Below the pieces are notes generated by a model that was not told the origin of the DNA, did no database searches, and saw only the letters and a list, made by a program, of their open reading frames with translations. Positions 37,000 to 46,686 of a DNA stretch of 64,000 nt are shown here, piece by piece. Each line of letters begins with the position of its first letter. The stretch's first letter is position 1. The DNA is taken from NCBI GenBank assembly GCA_039696685.1, contig CP155566.1, positions 1,426,001 to 1,490,000 of the forward strand, in the 5' to 3' direction. The translations under genes were made by a program, and so were the position numbers. The DNA is from Vibrio sp. CDRSL-10 TSBA (lineage in GTDB: Bacteria; Pseudomonadota; Gammaproteobacteria; Enterobacterales; Vibrionaceae).

Positions 37000-38502
37000 A
37001 TGACGGATATTTTTGCTAACCTTCTGAATGGATTCGGAATTGCTCTGCAGCCATATTATTTAATGTTGATCACTCTGGGCGGGGTAATGGGTACCATCAT
37101 TGGTATGTTACCCGGCCTTGGCCCCGCAACCGGTGTGGCAGTACTACTACCGATGACTTATGCCATGGGACCGACGGCATCACTGATCACCATGACGGGT
37201 ATCTACATGGGTGCGATGTTTGGTGGCTCCCGTAGCTCGATTCTGATCAATACTCCGGGAGACGGCGCGGCACTGGCGGCCACGTTTGACGGTTATCCGA
37301 TGGCGATGAAAGGACGGGCGGAATCTGCGCTGGCGATCTCAGCGATTGCTTCTCTCATCGGAGGTACGATAGCCGCGGTATTAATGACTTTCCTGGCTGA
37401 GCCAGTCGCAAATTTTGCGATTCGATTCGGACCTGCTGAGTACTTTATGCTGATGCTGGCAGCGCTTTCGATGACCGTTTCTATGTCGAAAGGCAACATG
37501 TTGAAAGGCTTCCTCTCAATGGCAATTGGCTTGGCCATTGCGACCGTAGGCATTGATGCTCAGTCAGGCTTAAGCCGTTTCACCTTTGGTGTGCTTGAAC
37601 TGCAGACCGGTGTTGATTTCCTGGTGGTGATCATCGGTATCTACGCCTTGGGCGAAGTAATGAAAAGTATGGAAGCGCTGAGTGATGGCAGTAAAAAAGC
37701 GCAGACTAAGTTCAAACGGATCTGGATCAGCAAAGATGACTGGCGTCGTTCTAAATGGCCAATTCTGCGCAGTGCACCGGTTGGCTTTATCATTGGCGCG
37801 TTGCCAGGCGCGGGCGGCACCATGGCTTCATTGATGTGCTACAACAATGAAAAGCAGCTTTCTCCTCATAAAGAAGAGTTTGGTCACGGTGCGATAGAAG
37901 GTCTGGCAGCGCCGGAGTCGGCGAATAACTCAGCTTCTATCGGCGCGATGATCCCTATGCTGTCTTTGGGTATTCCGGGTTCAGGTACAACGGCTGTGAT
38001 GATGGGGGCACTACTGATGCTGGGTATCCAGCCCGGGCCTTTACTGTTCACCCAGCACCCGGATACCGCCTGGGGCCTGATTGCCAGCCTGTTTATTGCC
38101 AACATCATTCTGGCGTTTGTTAACATTCCTCTTGCCGGGATCCTGGTACGTATGCTGGCGATTCCTGCCAACATCCTTTACCCGATTGTACTGGGGCTGG
38201 CGTTTGTCGGCTGCTATGCAATCAGCAGTGCGGTCGTCGATTTCTACATTCTGATTGTGCTGGGTGTAATGGGAATGGTGATGCATAAAGTGAATATCCC
38301 GACTGCACCTATGATTCTGGCGGTGATTGTGGGCAGTCAGATGGAGCAGTCATTCCGTCAGGCGTTTAGAATCTCCAACCAGGAAATGGGTATTTTCGTT
38401 CAGTCCGGTATTGCTCAGGTGCTGTTGGCGGTCACTGTGATCTCAGTGTTGTGGCCATTGCTGAGCAAACTACGTGGCAAATCTGAACTGAAAACAGCAT
38501 AA
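37000..38502 (+). CDS. tctA: Tripartite tricarboxylate transporter large permease TctA
   Basis: 500-residue, roughly 11-12-helix secondary transporter driven by ion gradient. Two conserved proline/glycine motifs mark the family: GTIIGMLPGLGPATGVAVLL near residue 30 and GFIIGALPGAGGTMASLMCY near residue 265, plus APESANNSASIGAMIPMLSL and GIPGSGTTAVMMGALLMLGI. Substrate is citrate-like by family. Terminator at 38552. Confidence 0.95.
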   Translation: MTDIFANLLNGFGIALQPYYLMLITLGGVMGTIIGMLPGLGPATGVAVLLPMTYAMGPTASLITMTGIYMGAMFGGSRSSILINTPGDGAALAATFDGYPMAMKGRAESALAISAIASLIGGTIAAVLMTFLAEPVANFAIRFGPAEYFMLMLAALSMTVSMSKGNMLKGFLSMAIGLAIATVGIDAQSGLSRFTFGVLELQTGVDFLVVIIGIYALGEVMKSMEALSDGSKKAQTKFKRIWISKDDWRRSKWPILRSAPVGFIIGALPGAGGTMASLMCYNNEKQLSPHKEEFGHGAIEGLAAPESANNSASIGAMIPMLSLGIPGSGTTAVMMGALLMLGIQPGPLLFTQHPDTAWGLIASLFIANIILAFVNIPLAGILVRMLAIPANILYPIVLGLAFVGCYAISSAVVDFYILIVLGVMGMVMHKVNIPTAPMILAVIVGSQMEQSFRQAFRISNQEMGIFVQSGIAQVLLAVTVISVLWPLLSKLRGKSELKTA

Positions 38503-38551
38503 CAGACCCAGGACATCACGTTGTTTGAGCGGATGTTATTTAGTGATTACC

Positions 38552-38592
38552 CAAAAGCCAAAGTCATCATCTGATTTTGGCTTTTGTCGTTT
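38552..38592 (+). terminator. tctCBA terminator
   Basis: Stem AAAAGCCAAA / TTTGGCTTTT (38553-38562 with 38576-38585), followed by TGTCGTTTTTTT. Confidence 0.85.
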
Positions 38593-38759
38593 TTTTACTT
38601 GATGTGAGTGTCTGACTATCCGGTATGAACCTCGTATGGCAGGAAGATGTTTCACATATCAAAGTTTAGTAGTAAATATGTTTCAACCAAATGCCATCCT
38701 GTTACCTCCGTGTTATTCTTGCTGGTCTTTGTTGTTGTATCTCTGATGTTGTCTCACCT

Positions 38760-40434
38760 ATGACGATCCGAAGCCAAGCTCCTGTTCAAAAGCCCCACAG
38801 CTTGTTATCGAGCCGTGCTGTTTTAGGCTCTATGCCAGTGCGCTGGCGCTTCAGAAATAAAATCTTTCTGTTGTTACTGACCTTATTGCTCATCCAGGCA
38901 CTGGTGATGGCCTGGGGGTTTTATCAGACGTTATCCTCTTCGGTGGATCACCAGGTCAGAACCCGCGCCCTGATTCAGGCCAGGGAGATTGCCAGCGATC
39001 CCGAGCTGATTGCCAGCGTCGGACGCCGGGATAAGCACGCCATCAGAGTGATGGCAGAAACGGTTGATGCGGGACTCAGATGCCAGTTTTATTGTCATTG
39101 GAGACCAAAACGGTATTCGTCTGTTTCATCCGGTGGACGACCGGATTGGGCGTGCGATGCAAGGTGGCGATAATGACGGCGCTTTACTGCGTGGTGAGTC
39201 TTACACCTCAATTGGGGAAGGGTTTCTTGGCTATGGTGTGCGCGGAAAAGCACCGATCAAGAATGCCAGCGGGCAGATCATCGGTGTCGTTTCAGTGGGG
39301 TATCTGCTGACTCGCTTTGATCACTGGCTGAAAGAGTATCTGCAGCCCCTCATTGTGGACATGCTGGTTTTACTGATTTTGGTGTTTGTCTCGGTATGGC
39401 TTTTTACCCGCCACATTCAGAAGAAGATGAACAATATGGAGCCGGAGCAGATCGCACTCTCCTGGGAGATTCAGCGTTCCATTCTTAATGCGGTTTATGA
39501 AGGTATTATAGCGATAGACCGCCAAGGCCAAATGATGATCGTTAATCCCTCAGCGCAGCAATATTTACCGACAGGCACGGTGAACCTGTATCAGGAGAAC
39601 ATTGCTGATTATCTCGATGACTGTACATGGCTGGAGCAAGCCGAGCTGAATCCGTTGCGCCGTCAGCCAAAAGATGAATTCTATCAGCTTAATGGATTTC
39701 AAATTGTCGCTAATCGTGAGCCGGTGATGCATGGCGATGAGCTGGTCGGTTGGGTAATAAGTTTTCGCGAACAGAGCGATATTCATGCGGTGAGTGCCAG
39801 CCTGACCCAGATAAAACAGTACAGCGATAATTTGCGCGTATTGCGGCATGAGTTTTCTAACAAACTGACCACCCTGGCCGGGTTGCTAAAAATGGGTAAG
39901 ACGGATGAAGCATTGCACCTTATCAAAAGTGAAAGCGATGACAAGCAGGCAACCCTGGATTTTATTAAGCAGGCTATTTCAGTTAATCAGGTCGCCGCAT
40001 TTTTACTGGGCAAAGCCCTGAGAGCAAAAGAGCTGGGGATTACACTGAATTTGGACCCGACTTGTCAGCTCTTAGCGCTGAAAGGGAAACTGGATGAAAA
40101 TCAGCTATGTACCATTTTAGGTAACTTGATCGATAACGCGCTTGATTCCTGTCGTCTGAGCGGTGTCGCAGCCCCCGAAGTGGGTGTGCTGATCACGGAT
40201 GCCGGTCAGGATCTGCTCATCGAAATATCAGATAACGGCACAGGATTAAGCGCGCAAGAGAAGCCGGCTATTTTTGCAAGAGGCTCAACCCGCAAAGCGG
40301 ATGCTGACAATCATGGCATCGGTTTGTATCTGGTTGAACGGCATGTCGAGCAGGCTGGGGGCTTTATCAATATTGATGATGCCATGCCACAGGGGTGTAT
40401 TTTTTCGGTCTTTATCCCGAATAGCCCGGTTTAA
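38760..40434 (+). CDS. CitA/DcuS-family sensor histidine kinase 2 (frameshifted as sequenced)
   Basis: About 557 residues after correction. First helix FLLLLTLLLIQALVMAW, periplasmic Cache domain (DASFIVIGDQNGIRLFHPVD, GKAPIKNASGQIIGVVSVGY), second helix around VDMLVLLILVFVSVWLF, PAS (NAVYEGIIAIDRQGQMMIVN), phospho-acceptor His in VLRHEFSNKLTTLAGL, ATPase N box GNLIDNALDS, G boxes DNGTGLS and GIGLYLVERH. The frame breaks at GAAAC (AAA 39058-39060); one A less joins VMAERLMRDSDASF. The start is uncertain (38760 or 38832). Adjacent to tctCBA, so it probably controls that transporter. Confidence 0.88.
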
Positions 40435-40680
40435 CCATAAAATCATCACTATTGCTAAAAGCATAACCATAAACATAACCATAACTATAAACATAGAAAC
40501 GCCTCGCATTGGATTTGATTCCATTACAGGCGGATTAGCACAATTATCGGCTTTCATTCCGAACCTGGCGCGGACCTTCCTGGCTGCGGACGTACCGCAG
40601 TACGGGGCAAAAGGCTCCAGTTTTGATGCGTTTGTGGTCAGGTGTTCGGCCTTAAAGCCGTTTTGTAACGAGGAAGTGAA
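40435..40680. other. Spacer between sensor 2 and regulator 2
   Basis: About 245 bases separating a sensor and its regulator, where the first pair overlaps. It has a short A/T-rich repeat of CATAACCATAA-like units (40464-40497). No gene is supported. Confidence 0.5.
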
Positions 40681-41367
40681 ATGGACAAAATAGACGTTGT
40701 TATCATTGAGGATGATCCCAACATTACCCAAATCTATCAGGAGATCATTAAAACCACGACTCGATTTCAGGTCGTCGGGATAGCTGAAACCCTAAAAACC
40801 GCTCAAACCATCATTCAGGCTTATCAGCCGCAACTGATTCTGCTCGATAATTATCTGCCGGATGGTTTAGGCATCGATTTATATCGTGATCTGATCAGCC
40901 AGAAGAAGAAAAGAAAAATGGATGTGGTGCTGATTACCGCTACCGACGATGTCGAATCGGTGCGTGAAGCGATGCAACTGGGATGTTTTGACTATTTACT
41001 CAAGCCGATCTCATTCGACCGTTTTCAGGAAACCTTGCAGCGTTATCTCAACCTCAACAATGCGATGAAAGCGTATGACAATCTCAATCAGAAGCACATT
41101 GATGATCTGTTTAATTTGCAGCACCGAAAACAGCAGGTCAATCTGTTGCCGAAAGGGATTGAGCAGGTCACGTTAGACCGTTTTATCAGTCATTTTTCCC
41201 GCCATAGCGGGGAAAAGTTTACCGTTGAACATGTCAGCCAGAGCACAGGTGTCAGCAAAACCACCGCGCGCCGTTATCTTGAGTACTGCTCAACTCATGG
41301 TTTGATCGTCAGTCAGAATGAGTACGGCAAAGTGGGACGGCCGGAAAGGGTCTATATAAAGTACTAA
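40681..41367 (+). CDS. CitB/DcuR-family response regulator 2
   Basis: 228 residues: receiver with IIEDD, phosphoacceptor Asp56 in LLDNYLPDG, LITATDD and LLKP; C-terminal helix-turn-helix with VSKTTARRYLEYCSTHGLIV and YGKVGRPERVY. Same architecture as regulator 1. Likely partner of sensor kinase 2 and regulator of tctCBA by position. GAGGAAGTG precedes the ATG. Confidence 0.92.
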   Translation: MDKIDVVIIEDDPNITQIYQEIIKTTTRFQVVGIAETLKTAQTIIQAYQPQLILLDNYLPDGLGIDLYRDLISQKKKRKMDVVLITATDDVESVREAMQLGCFDYLLKPISFDRFQETLQRYLNLNNAMKAYDNLNQKHIDDLFNLQHRKQQVNLLPKGIEQVTLDRFISHFSRHSGEKFTVEHVSQSTGVSKTTARRYLEYCSTHGLIVSQNEYGKVGRPERVYIKY

Positions 41368-41378
41368 GTGCTGTAAAG

Positions 41379-41418
41379 GCAGCCAGTGTTGAGCGGATAT
41401 ATTCAAAACACTGGCTGC
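41379..41418. terminator. Inverted repeat between convergent genes
   Basis: Twelve-base perfect arms GCAGCCAGTGTT / AACACTGGCTGC (41379-41390 with 41407-41418), 16-base loop. No T run, so a bidirectional transcript-end hairpin is likely but not certain. Confidence 0.6.
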
Positions 41419-41425
41419 AGAGCGG

Positions 41426-42370
41426 TTATTTAAGTGTCAGCACGTAGTCTGCTGCTGTTGGCAGCTTAGCGATCAGCTTGTGCTGATACAAAAACTCCGC
41501 GTATTGATCGTAGCGCTGTAAATCGGCTGCGGCCGGGCGCAGGGCAAAGCGGGTCAGGGTGTCCTGCCAGGCTTTATGATTGAGTTCATTATCCAGTGTA
41601 TCGGGTGAGTATGCGACGAATTCATGCCAGGCCTGTTCAGGGTGATTGACGATATAAGTGACGGCCTGTTCCAGTGCCTGGTTAAATGCGACGACGGCTT
41701 TCTGGTTATAGTGATCGTGATTGGCAACAATCACCAGCTCGTCATAACTGGGTACACCATGTTCCTCCGGGTAAAACGAGATGGCTTTGTAGCCTTCCAG
41801 CGCCAGTTGGTTGGTCTCGAAATTACGCAGCCCGCCCCAAATCGCATCCACTTTGCCTGAGGCGAGTGAAGCGGAAAGTGCCCAGCCCACATTAATGATG
41901 TTCACATCGGAATAGTTCACTCCTGCGGATTTCAGCATGGTGCCTACATTGGCCTCTTCATTTCCGGCCAAAGCGATACCGATTTTCTTACCTTTCAGGT
42001 CTTTTAAATCGGGATTCTGACCGTTATCCAGCATCATCAGAGTGTTGAGCGGTGTTGCTATCAGCGTTGCAGTGCGCACCAGCGGCAGACCTTCAGCCAC
42101 GTCCATGGTCAGGTTGGGCTGATATGTGATAGCCAAATCGACTTTATTGGCTGCGACCAGTTTAGGTGGAGTGCTCGGGTCTGCCGGCTCCTGGATGTCG
42201 ACGTCGATGCCATGCTGCTCAAAGTAGCCTTTCTGCTTGGCGATGACGATCGGGCCATGGTTCGGGTTGACAAACCAATCGAGCATCAGGGACAACTTTT
42301 CTGCACCGGCAGGGGCGGCAAATGCCGTCAGGCTGAGCAAGCTTAATGAGGTAATCAGGTTTTTAAACAC
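41426..42370 (-). CDS. thiY: Thiamine-precursor (HMP) binding protein ThiY
   Basis: A 314-residue periplasmic NMT1/THI5-like protein. Signal peptide ends AFAAPAGA; SLMLDWFVNPNHGPIVIAKQ is the family's pyrimidine-binding N terminus; DIQEPADPSTPPKLVAANKV and WGGLRNFETNQLALEGY follow. It delivers hydroxymethylpyrimidine or formylaminopyrimidine to ThiXZ. It lies last in an operon whose leader is a TPP riboswitch, which supports the substrate assignment. Confidence 0.92.
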   Translation of the reverse strand: MFKNLITSLSLLSLTAFAAPAGAEKLSLMLDWFVNPNHGPIVIAKQKGYFEQHGIDVDIQEPADPSTPPKLVAANKVDLAITYQPNLTMDVAEGLPLVRTATLIATPLNTLMMLDNGQNPDLKDLKGKKIGIALAGNEEANVGTMLKSAGVNYSDVNIINVGWALSASLASGKVDAIWGGLRNFETNQLALEGYKAISFYPEEHGVPSYDELVIVANHDHYNQKAVVAFNQALEQAVTYIVNHPEQAWHEFVAYSPDTLDNELNHKAWQDTLTRFALRPAAADLQRYDQYAEFLYQHKLIAKLPTAADYVLTLK

Positions 42371-42387
42371 GGGCTATTCCTATACGT

Positions 42388-43176
42388 TTAAGGTTTCCAG
42401 GAGATCCATCGCTTCAGTAGTGCGTCGACGGAAAAATAGAGTGAGAGTGAAATCAGCGATAACACCAGCAGAGCCGCGAACATTTCACTGATCATCATTC
42501 GGGCATTGGCTTGTAGCATTAAATAGCCTAATCCTGAGCTGGACCCGACCCATTCGCCGGTGATCGCACCGATGGGGGCGACGACACAGGCGACCCGGAT
42601 ACCAGAGGCTATCGATGGCAACGCATGCGGAATTTGCACCTGAATCAGCGTTTGCCAGCGGGATGCGTTCATGGTTTTGGCCAGATCCAGATAACCCTGC
42701 GGGGTGGACGTTAAACCGTCATAGGCACAGGTGGTCATCGGGAAGAAGATAATGATCGCCGCTATCACCACTTTCGAAGCAATGCCGTAACCGAGCCACA
42801 ACATAAAAATCGGGGCCAGTGCGAATACAGGTATCGCCTGGCTGATGATAAGGACCGGTAATAACCAGCGTTTCACCGGTTGAAACAGCAGCATCTGCAA
42901 AGCGAAAAATAAACCGCAGCTTAAACCGAGCAGCAGACCAAACAGTATTTCCTGTAAGGTCACCCAACCATGGGCCAGCAGTACATCGTAGCGTGCCAGC
43001 GCTTTGAGGAAGACTTGCTGAGGGCTGGGCATAATAAAGCTCGGCAATTCAAACACAGCGATAGCACCCTGCCACAATGCCAGAATAAACATTACGGTTA
43101 ACGTCAGTTGGATAAGACGCGCAAGCAGGCGTGGTTGGGCCGCTTCTGAGCGGCTAATGGATGGCTGATTAAGCAT
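42388..43176 (-). CDS. thiX: HMP ABC transporter permease ThiX
   Basis: About 262 residues of the SsuC/TauC-type permease family. LWQGAIAVFELPSFIMPSPQ, TLQEILFGLLLGLSCGL and the coupling loop GLTSTPQGYLDLAKTMNASR, followed by GAITGEWVGSSSGLGYLMLQ, are characteristic. ATG 43176 overlaps the end of thiZ by eight bases; the long upstream extension in this frame lies inside thiZ and is rejected. Confidence 0.9.
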   Translation of the reverse strand: MLNQPSISRSEAAQPRLLARLIQLTLTVMFILALWQGAIAVFELPSFIMPSPQQVFLKALARYDVLLAHGWVTLQEILFGLLLGLSCGLFFALQMLLFQPVKRWLLPVLIISQAIPVFALAPIFMLWLGYGIASKVVIAAIIIFFPMTTCAYDGLTSTPQGYLDLAKTMNASRWQTLIQVQIPHALPSIASGIRVACVVAPIGAITGEWVGSSSGLGYLMLQANARMMISEMFAALLVLSLISLSLYFSVDALLKRWISWKP

Positions 43177-43934
43177 GACGGGCTCCCAAACGGGCAAAAA
43201 TCTGATTGTGTAGTGCTGTGGTTGCCTGGTCATAGTCTCTGGGAGTCGGCGTGGCCGGTAAGTCGAGTGACTCAAGGCGGGCGGCGCTTTTTTCCAGGCT
43301 CTTTTCCAGAATAAACAGGCGATCAGCCAGTCGGCAGGCTTCGGCCGGATCGTGGGTGATCAGCACCACAGTTTTCCCAGCCAGCAACTGGTGAGAGAGT
43401 TGCTGCAGTTGATGGCGCGTTACCGCATCCAGCGCAGAAAAAGGCTCATCCATCAGAAACGACCGGCTTATCCTGTAATAAGGTTCTGGCCAGGGCAACC
43501 CGCTGACGCATACCACCGGAAAGTTGCCGGGGCTTGTGATGAATCGCCGAACTTAATCCCACTGACTCGATCAGATGCTTGGCTTTAGTGATGACTTGCT
43601 GGCTGGTTTGCTTTTTCAGACGCGCTGCAAGGCAGACGTTATCCAGTACACTCAGCCACGGCAGCAACAGATCCTGTTGCGCCATATAAGCGATATTATC
43701 CGAGAGGCCTGAGCCTGCCTGCGCTTGCAATCCGCCACTGATTTCACATTCGGCTGGCAGCAGTCCGGCGAGATATTTCAGCAGAGTGGTTTTTCCACAA
43801 CCGCTCTGACCGAGGATGCAATTCCATTGGCCGACACCGAGCTCCAGACTGAGCTGGTTCAGGGTAGGCTGCGGTTGCTGCGCGTAGCGTACAGTTAAAT
43901 CTTCGATTACAAGCACAGGGGATGAATTATGCAC
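43169..43934 (-). CDS. thiZ: HMP ABC transporter ATPase ThiZ (frameshifted as sequenced)
   Basis: About 254 residues after correction. Walker A GQSGCGKTT, Q loop AYMAQQDLLLPW, signature LSGGMRQRVALARTLL, Walker B VVLMDEPFSALD and switch histidine in LITHD. The frame fails at GAAAC (AAA 43457-43459); one base less gives KPVVLMDEPFSALD. GTG at 43934 (VHNSSPVLVIEDL) has AAGGGA upstream and is preferred to an ATG 48 bases earlier. Controlled by the TPP riboswitch upstream. Confidence 0.9.
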
Positions 43935-44056
43935 GCTGATTCCCTTGTTCAACCGTAGGGAAACACAGTTCGAGGTGAGCAAAGCTCACAGCACTGTTCG
44001 GGTGACTAACGGGAATGATATTGAGTCGTGCAGAGACTGACTGGATTGGGTTCATC

Positions 44057-44091
44057 ACTGTTCCTTGCTGGGCGTTGTGCGCAGGAACAGT
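44057..44091 (-). promoter_or_regulatory. Hairpin in the thiZXY leader
   Basis: Nine-base arms ACTGTTCCT / AGGAACAGT (44057-44065 with 44083-44091), between the TPP riboswitch and the thiZ start. It may be the riboswitch expression platform or an RNA processing hairpin. No U run. Confidence 0.45.
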
Positions 44092-44158
44092 CTGGTGCAG
44101 GAATACGGACAGCGTATCACTTCACAAGATAATCAATCGATGGAGCCATGCGATTGGA

Positions 44159-44240
44159 TTAGTTCCCTACGCCAGTATTAACTGAATCAGGTTCAACGGG
44201 TCTCGCTTTGCGATCTCAGCCAAATGGCCCCCCGACTAAC
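44159..44240 (-). promoter_or_regulatory. TPP (thi-box) riboswitch
   Basis: Read on the minus strand it shows all conserved elements: P1 arm GTTAGTC, GGGG, GGCTGAGA, GAGACCCGTTGAACCTGATT, CAGTTAATACTGGCGTAGGG, then the closing ACTAA arm. It lies 225 bases upstream of thiZ, so thiamine pyrophosphate should turn off the HMP transporter. Confidence 0.95.
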
Positions 44241-44555
44241 GAGCGCAGCATAGCAATGAATGAATCGGTTGTGCAATATAAGAATAGGCTGAGTGGTGAT
44301 TTAGTGATGGATTACTCAGTCATACAATCAATGCGGTCAGTTTCATCGCGATGACTGATTGGGGATGAGTTGTATCAGGTGAGCACATGCTGTGATTTGA
44401 ACGATGCAGAGGGTTGGCGATATATTCTGCAAAATAGCGAATGATATAAGATTTGTTGCTTAATTGCGGTTTACGTTGGCAGTTATATCAGTACAGAACG
44501 CTATTTATTTGTTATTTTATTTCACAGGAACAACAAAAGTTATGATTGTAAGGAT
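44241..44555. other. Spacer between the thi operon and the LuxR-type gene
   Basis: About 315 bases, AT-rich toward 44555; should contain both divergent promoters. No operator or small gene recognised. Confidence 0.4.
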
Positions 44556-45365
44556 ATGAATCAACTCCACTTAGATGCAACCGACGTCACCATTCACGGG
44601 ATCGCTGACTTAATTCTGGCGATTGGCGACACCACCTTTTTTGATAAGCTCACCTATCTGTTGCGCACTGCTGCCAGTTTTGACGATTATGTCATGCTGA
44701 TTTATCACCCGGACAAACGTCCTACCGTGATGTCATCCTCGTTTGCAGTGGATGAGATGGCGGTGTGGGATCGCTATCTTCAGGGCGCTTACCTGCTGAG
44801 CCCGTTTTATGACTACTGTGCCAATAAAGGCAATGAAGGTATGGTGACTTTAGAAGAAATCGCGCCAGACGACTTCTATCACAGTGCTTATTTTGAAGAG
44901 TATTTTTGCTTTTCTGAGTTGATCGATGAAGTCTGTTTCTGTGTGCAGGGCCAGAACAACAACGTCTATTTGCTCTCTCTGGGGCGAACCAATTCTCTGG
45001 CTAAATTCAATCGCCGGGTTCTGAATCGCTTGCGTGCGTTATATCCGATTCTGAGCTCAATAGTTAAGATGCATGATAGTCATCTTATGCCACCTGAGCG
45101 GGATTCTAATACTCAGGTTAAAGAGTACATATATAATTTCGGTTCTGATGTGCTGACTCCGCGTGAAAACGAAGTCATGCAACTGTTGATCCGAGGCTAT
45201 TCCAGTAAGGAAGCAGCCAGGTTACTGGATATCTCTTACGAGACCGAGCGTGTGCATCGTAAAAACATCTACAACAAGCTGGAAGTGTGTTCGCAACATG
45301 AGCTGCTGGCCAAGATCTTTGACGACCTGGTTAACCTCCCGCCATCATCACAAGCCCGGGTCTGA
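44556..45365 (+). CDS. LuxR-family transcriptional regulator
   Basis: 269 residues. The C-terminal LuxR helix-turn-helix is clear: LTPRENEVMQLLIRGYSSKE, AARLLDISYETERVHRKNIY, NKLEVCSQHELLA. The N-terminal 190 residues show no autoinducer-domain motif I can name; a ligand-sensing role is likely. GTAAGGAT precedes the ATG. It stands first, 85 bases ahead of the catabolic cluster running to 53.7 kb, and is the obvious candidate regulator. Confidence 0.82.
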   Translation: MNQLHLDATDVTIHGIADLILAIGDTTFFDKLTYLLRTAASFDDYVMLIYHPDKRPTVMSSSFAVDEMAVWDRYLQGAYLLSPFYDYCANKGNEGMVTLEEIAPDDFYHSAYFEEYFCFSELIDEVCFCVQGQNNNVYLLSLGRTNSLAKFNRRVLNRLRALYPILSSIVKMHDSHLMPPERDSNTQVKEYIYNFGSDVLTPRENEVMQLLIRGYSSKEAARLLDISYETERVHRKNIYNKLEVCSQHELLAKIFDDLVNLPPSSQARV

Positions 45366-45450
45366 GGGTCTATACCTCAATCGGGTAATAGAATAGATAT
45401 CGTGTCCATCGCTAAGCTGTCTGTAACGCAATAAAGACGGCAGTAAACGT

Positions 45451-46671
45451 ATGGACACGATACAAATTAACCAACCAAGGCTTCTTAAGTTTATCCGGGA
45501 TATGGCGCAAATCGGTGCCGGTAAGCATGGCGGCTGTAATCGACAAGCGCTTACCGATGAAGATCGCATTGGCCGTGAGTTATTTCTGGACTGGTGTCAT
45601 GCCATTGGCGGAAGTGAACGGCTCGACAGCATGGGCAACCTGTTTGTGCGCTTTGAAGGCCAGCAACCTGACTTAGAGCCGGTGTTGATGGGCTCTCACC
45701 TTGATACTCAGCCTACCGGCGGCAAGTTCGACGGTGTATATGGTGTTCTGGCTGCATTAGAAGTGATGACGTCGCTGCACGACCATGCAATCAAACTCAC
45801 GCATCCGGTCGAAATTGTGGTGTGGAGTAACGAAGAGGGCGCCCGCTTCAGCCCTGCGATGTCCGGTTCGGGTGTGTTTGCCGTTAAACTCAGTCAATCC
45901 GATATCTACCGTTCACAAGATGCTAACGGCATCACCTACCTGCAGGCTTTAACTGACAGTCAGCAAATGGGCTGCACACCTTGTCAGGCATTTCCTTTTA
46001 AGGCCGCGTTGGAGCTTCATATTGAGCAGGGCCCGATTCTGGAAGCCAGGCACAAGAGCATTGGTGTGGTATCGGGTGTACAGGGAATGAACTGGTATCA
46101 GATTACTCTCTCAGGTGATTCTGTGCATGCAGGCCCGACACCGATGTCGATGCGCAATGACCCGGTTCAGGCTTTACATGTCTTACTGTCTCAATTATTC
46201 AGCAAGATGACGGAATATGGCGAGGATGCCCGTATCACCGTCGGTAAAATTGGCACCTATCCTTCCGCTCCGAATACCGTTCCTGAACAGGTTGTGTTTA
46301 CTCTGGACCTGCGTCATCCAAACCAGCAGACACTGGACGAAATGTCACGGGTAGCTTTGGATGTATGTCGCTCTTGTGAGCCGGTAAGCAGTCAGGTTGA
46401 GGTGTTGTGGCAGTCACCAGCAGTGCAGTTCGATTCTCATTGTATCGAAGTCATTCAGAGTGCGGCAGATATTCTCGAATTGGACTCTATGTCGATTGTC
46501 TCCGGGGCGGGGCATGACTCGGTGTATCTTTCGTCTGTTGGTCCGACCGGAATGATTTTTGTGCCGTGCAAAGACGGTATTTCTCACAATGAAAAGGAGC
46601 ACGTCGACCCGGAATTTTTGATTGCCGGTACGAATGTTCTGCTCCATAGCTTGATTCAACTTTCAGAATAA
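45451..46671 (+). CDS. M20-family amidohydrolase (N-carbamoyl-L-amino acid hydrolase-like)
   Basis: 406-residue dinuclear metallo-amidohydrolase (hydantoinase/carbamoylase branch). Metal ligands: His83 and Asp94 in GSHLDTQPTGGKFDGVYG, Glu128-Glu129 in SNEEGARFSPAM, His190 in LHIEQGPILE, and the final His in SHNEKEHVDP. Relatives split N-carbamoyl amino acids, allantoate or ureidoglycolate. Followed 15 bases later by a guanidine-modifying hydrolase, which suggests the two act in sequence on guanidino and then ureido groups (inference). Confidence 0.85.
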   Translation: MDTIQINQPRLLKFIRDMAQIGAGKHGGCNRQALTDEDRIGRELFLDWCHAIGGSERLDSMGNLFVRFEGQQPDLEPVLMGSHLDTQPTGGKFDGVYGVLAALEVMTSLHDHAIKLTHPVEIVVWSNEEGARFSPAMSGSGVFAVKLSQSDIYRSQDANGITYLQALTDSQQMGCTPCQAFPFKAALELHIEQGPILEARHKSIGVVSGVQGMNWYQITLSGDSVHAGPTPMSMRNDPVQALHVLLSQLFSKMTEYGEDARITVGKIGTYPSAPNTVPEQVVFTLDLRHPNQQTLDEMSRVALDVCRSCEPVSSQVEVLWQSPAVQFDSHCIEVIQSAADILELDSMSIVSGAGHDSVYLSSVGPTGMIFVPCKDGISHNEKEHVDPEFLIAGTNVLLHSLIQLSE

Positions 46672-46686
46672 AAGGAATTAGCGGAA

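Noticed and set aside
41379..41418. Transposon end or attachment site
   Set aside because: The twelve-base inverted repeat lies between convergent genes without target duplications or mobility genes; a transcript-end hairpin is simpler.
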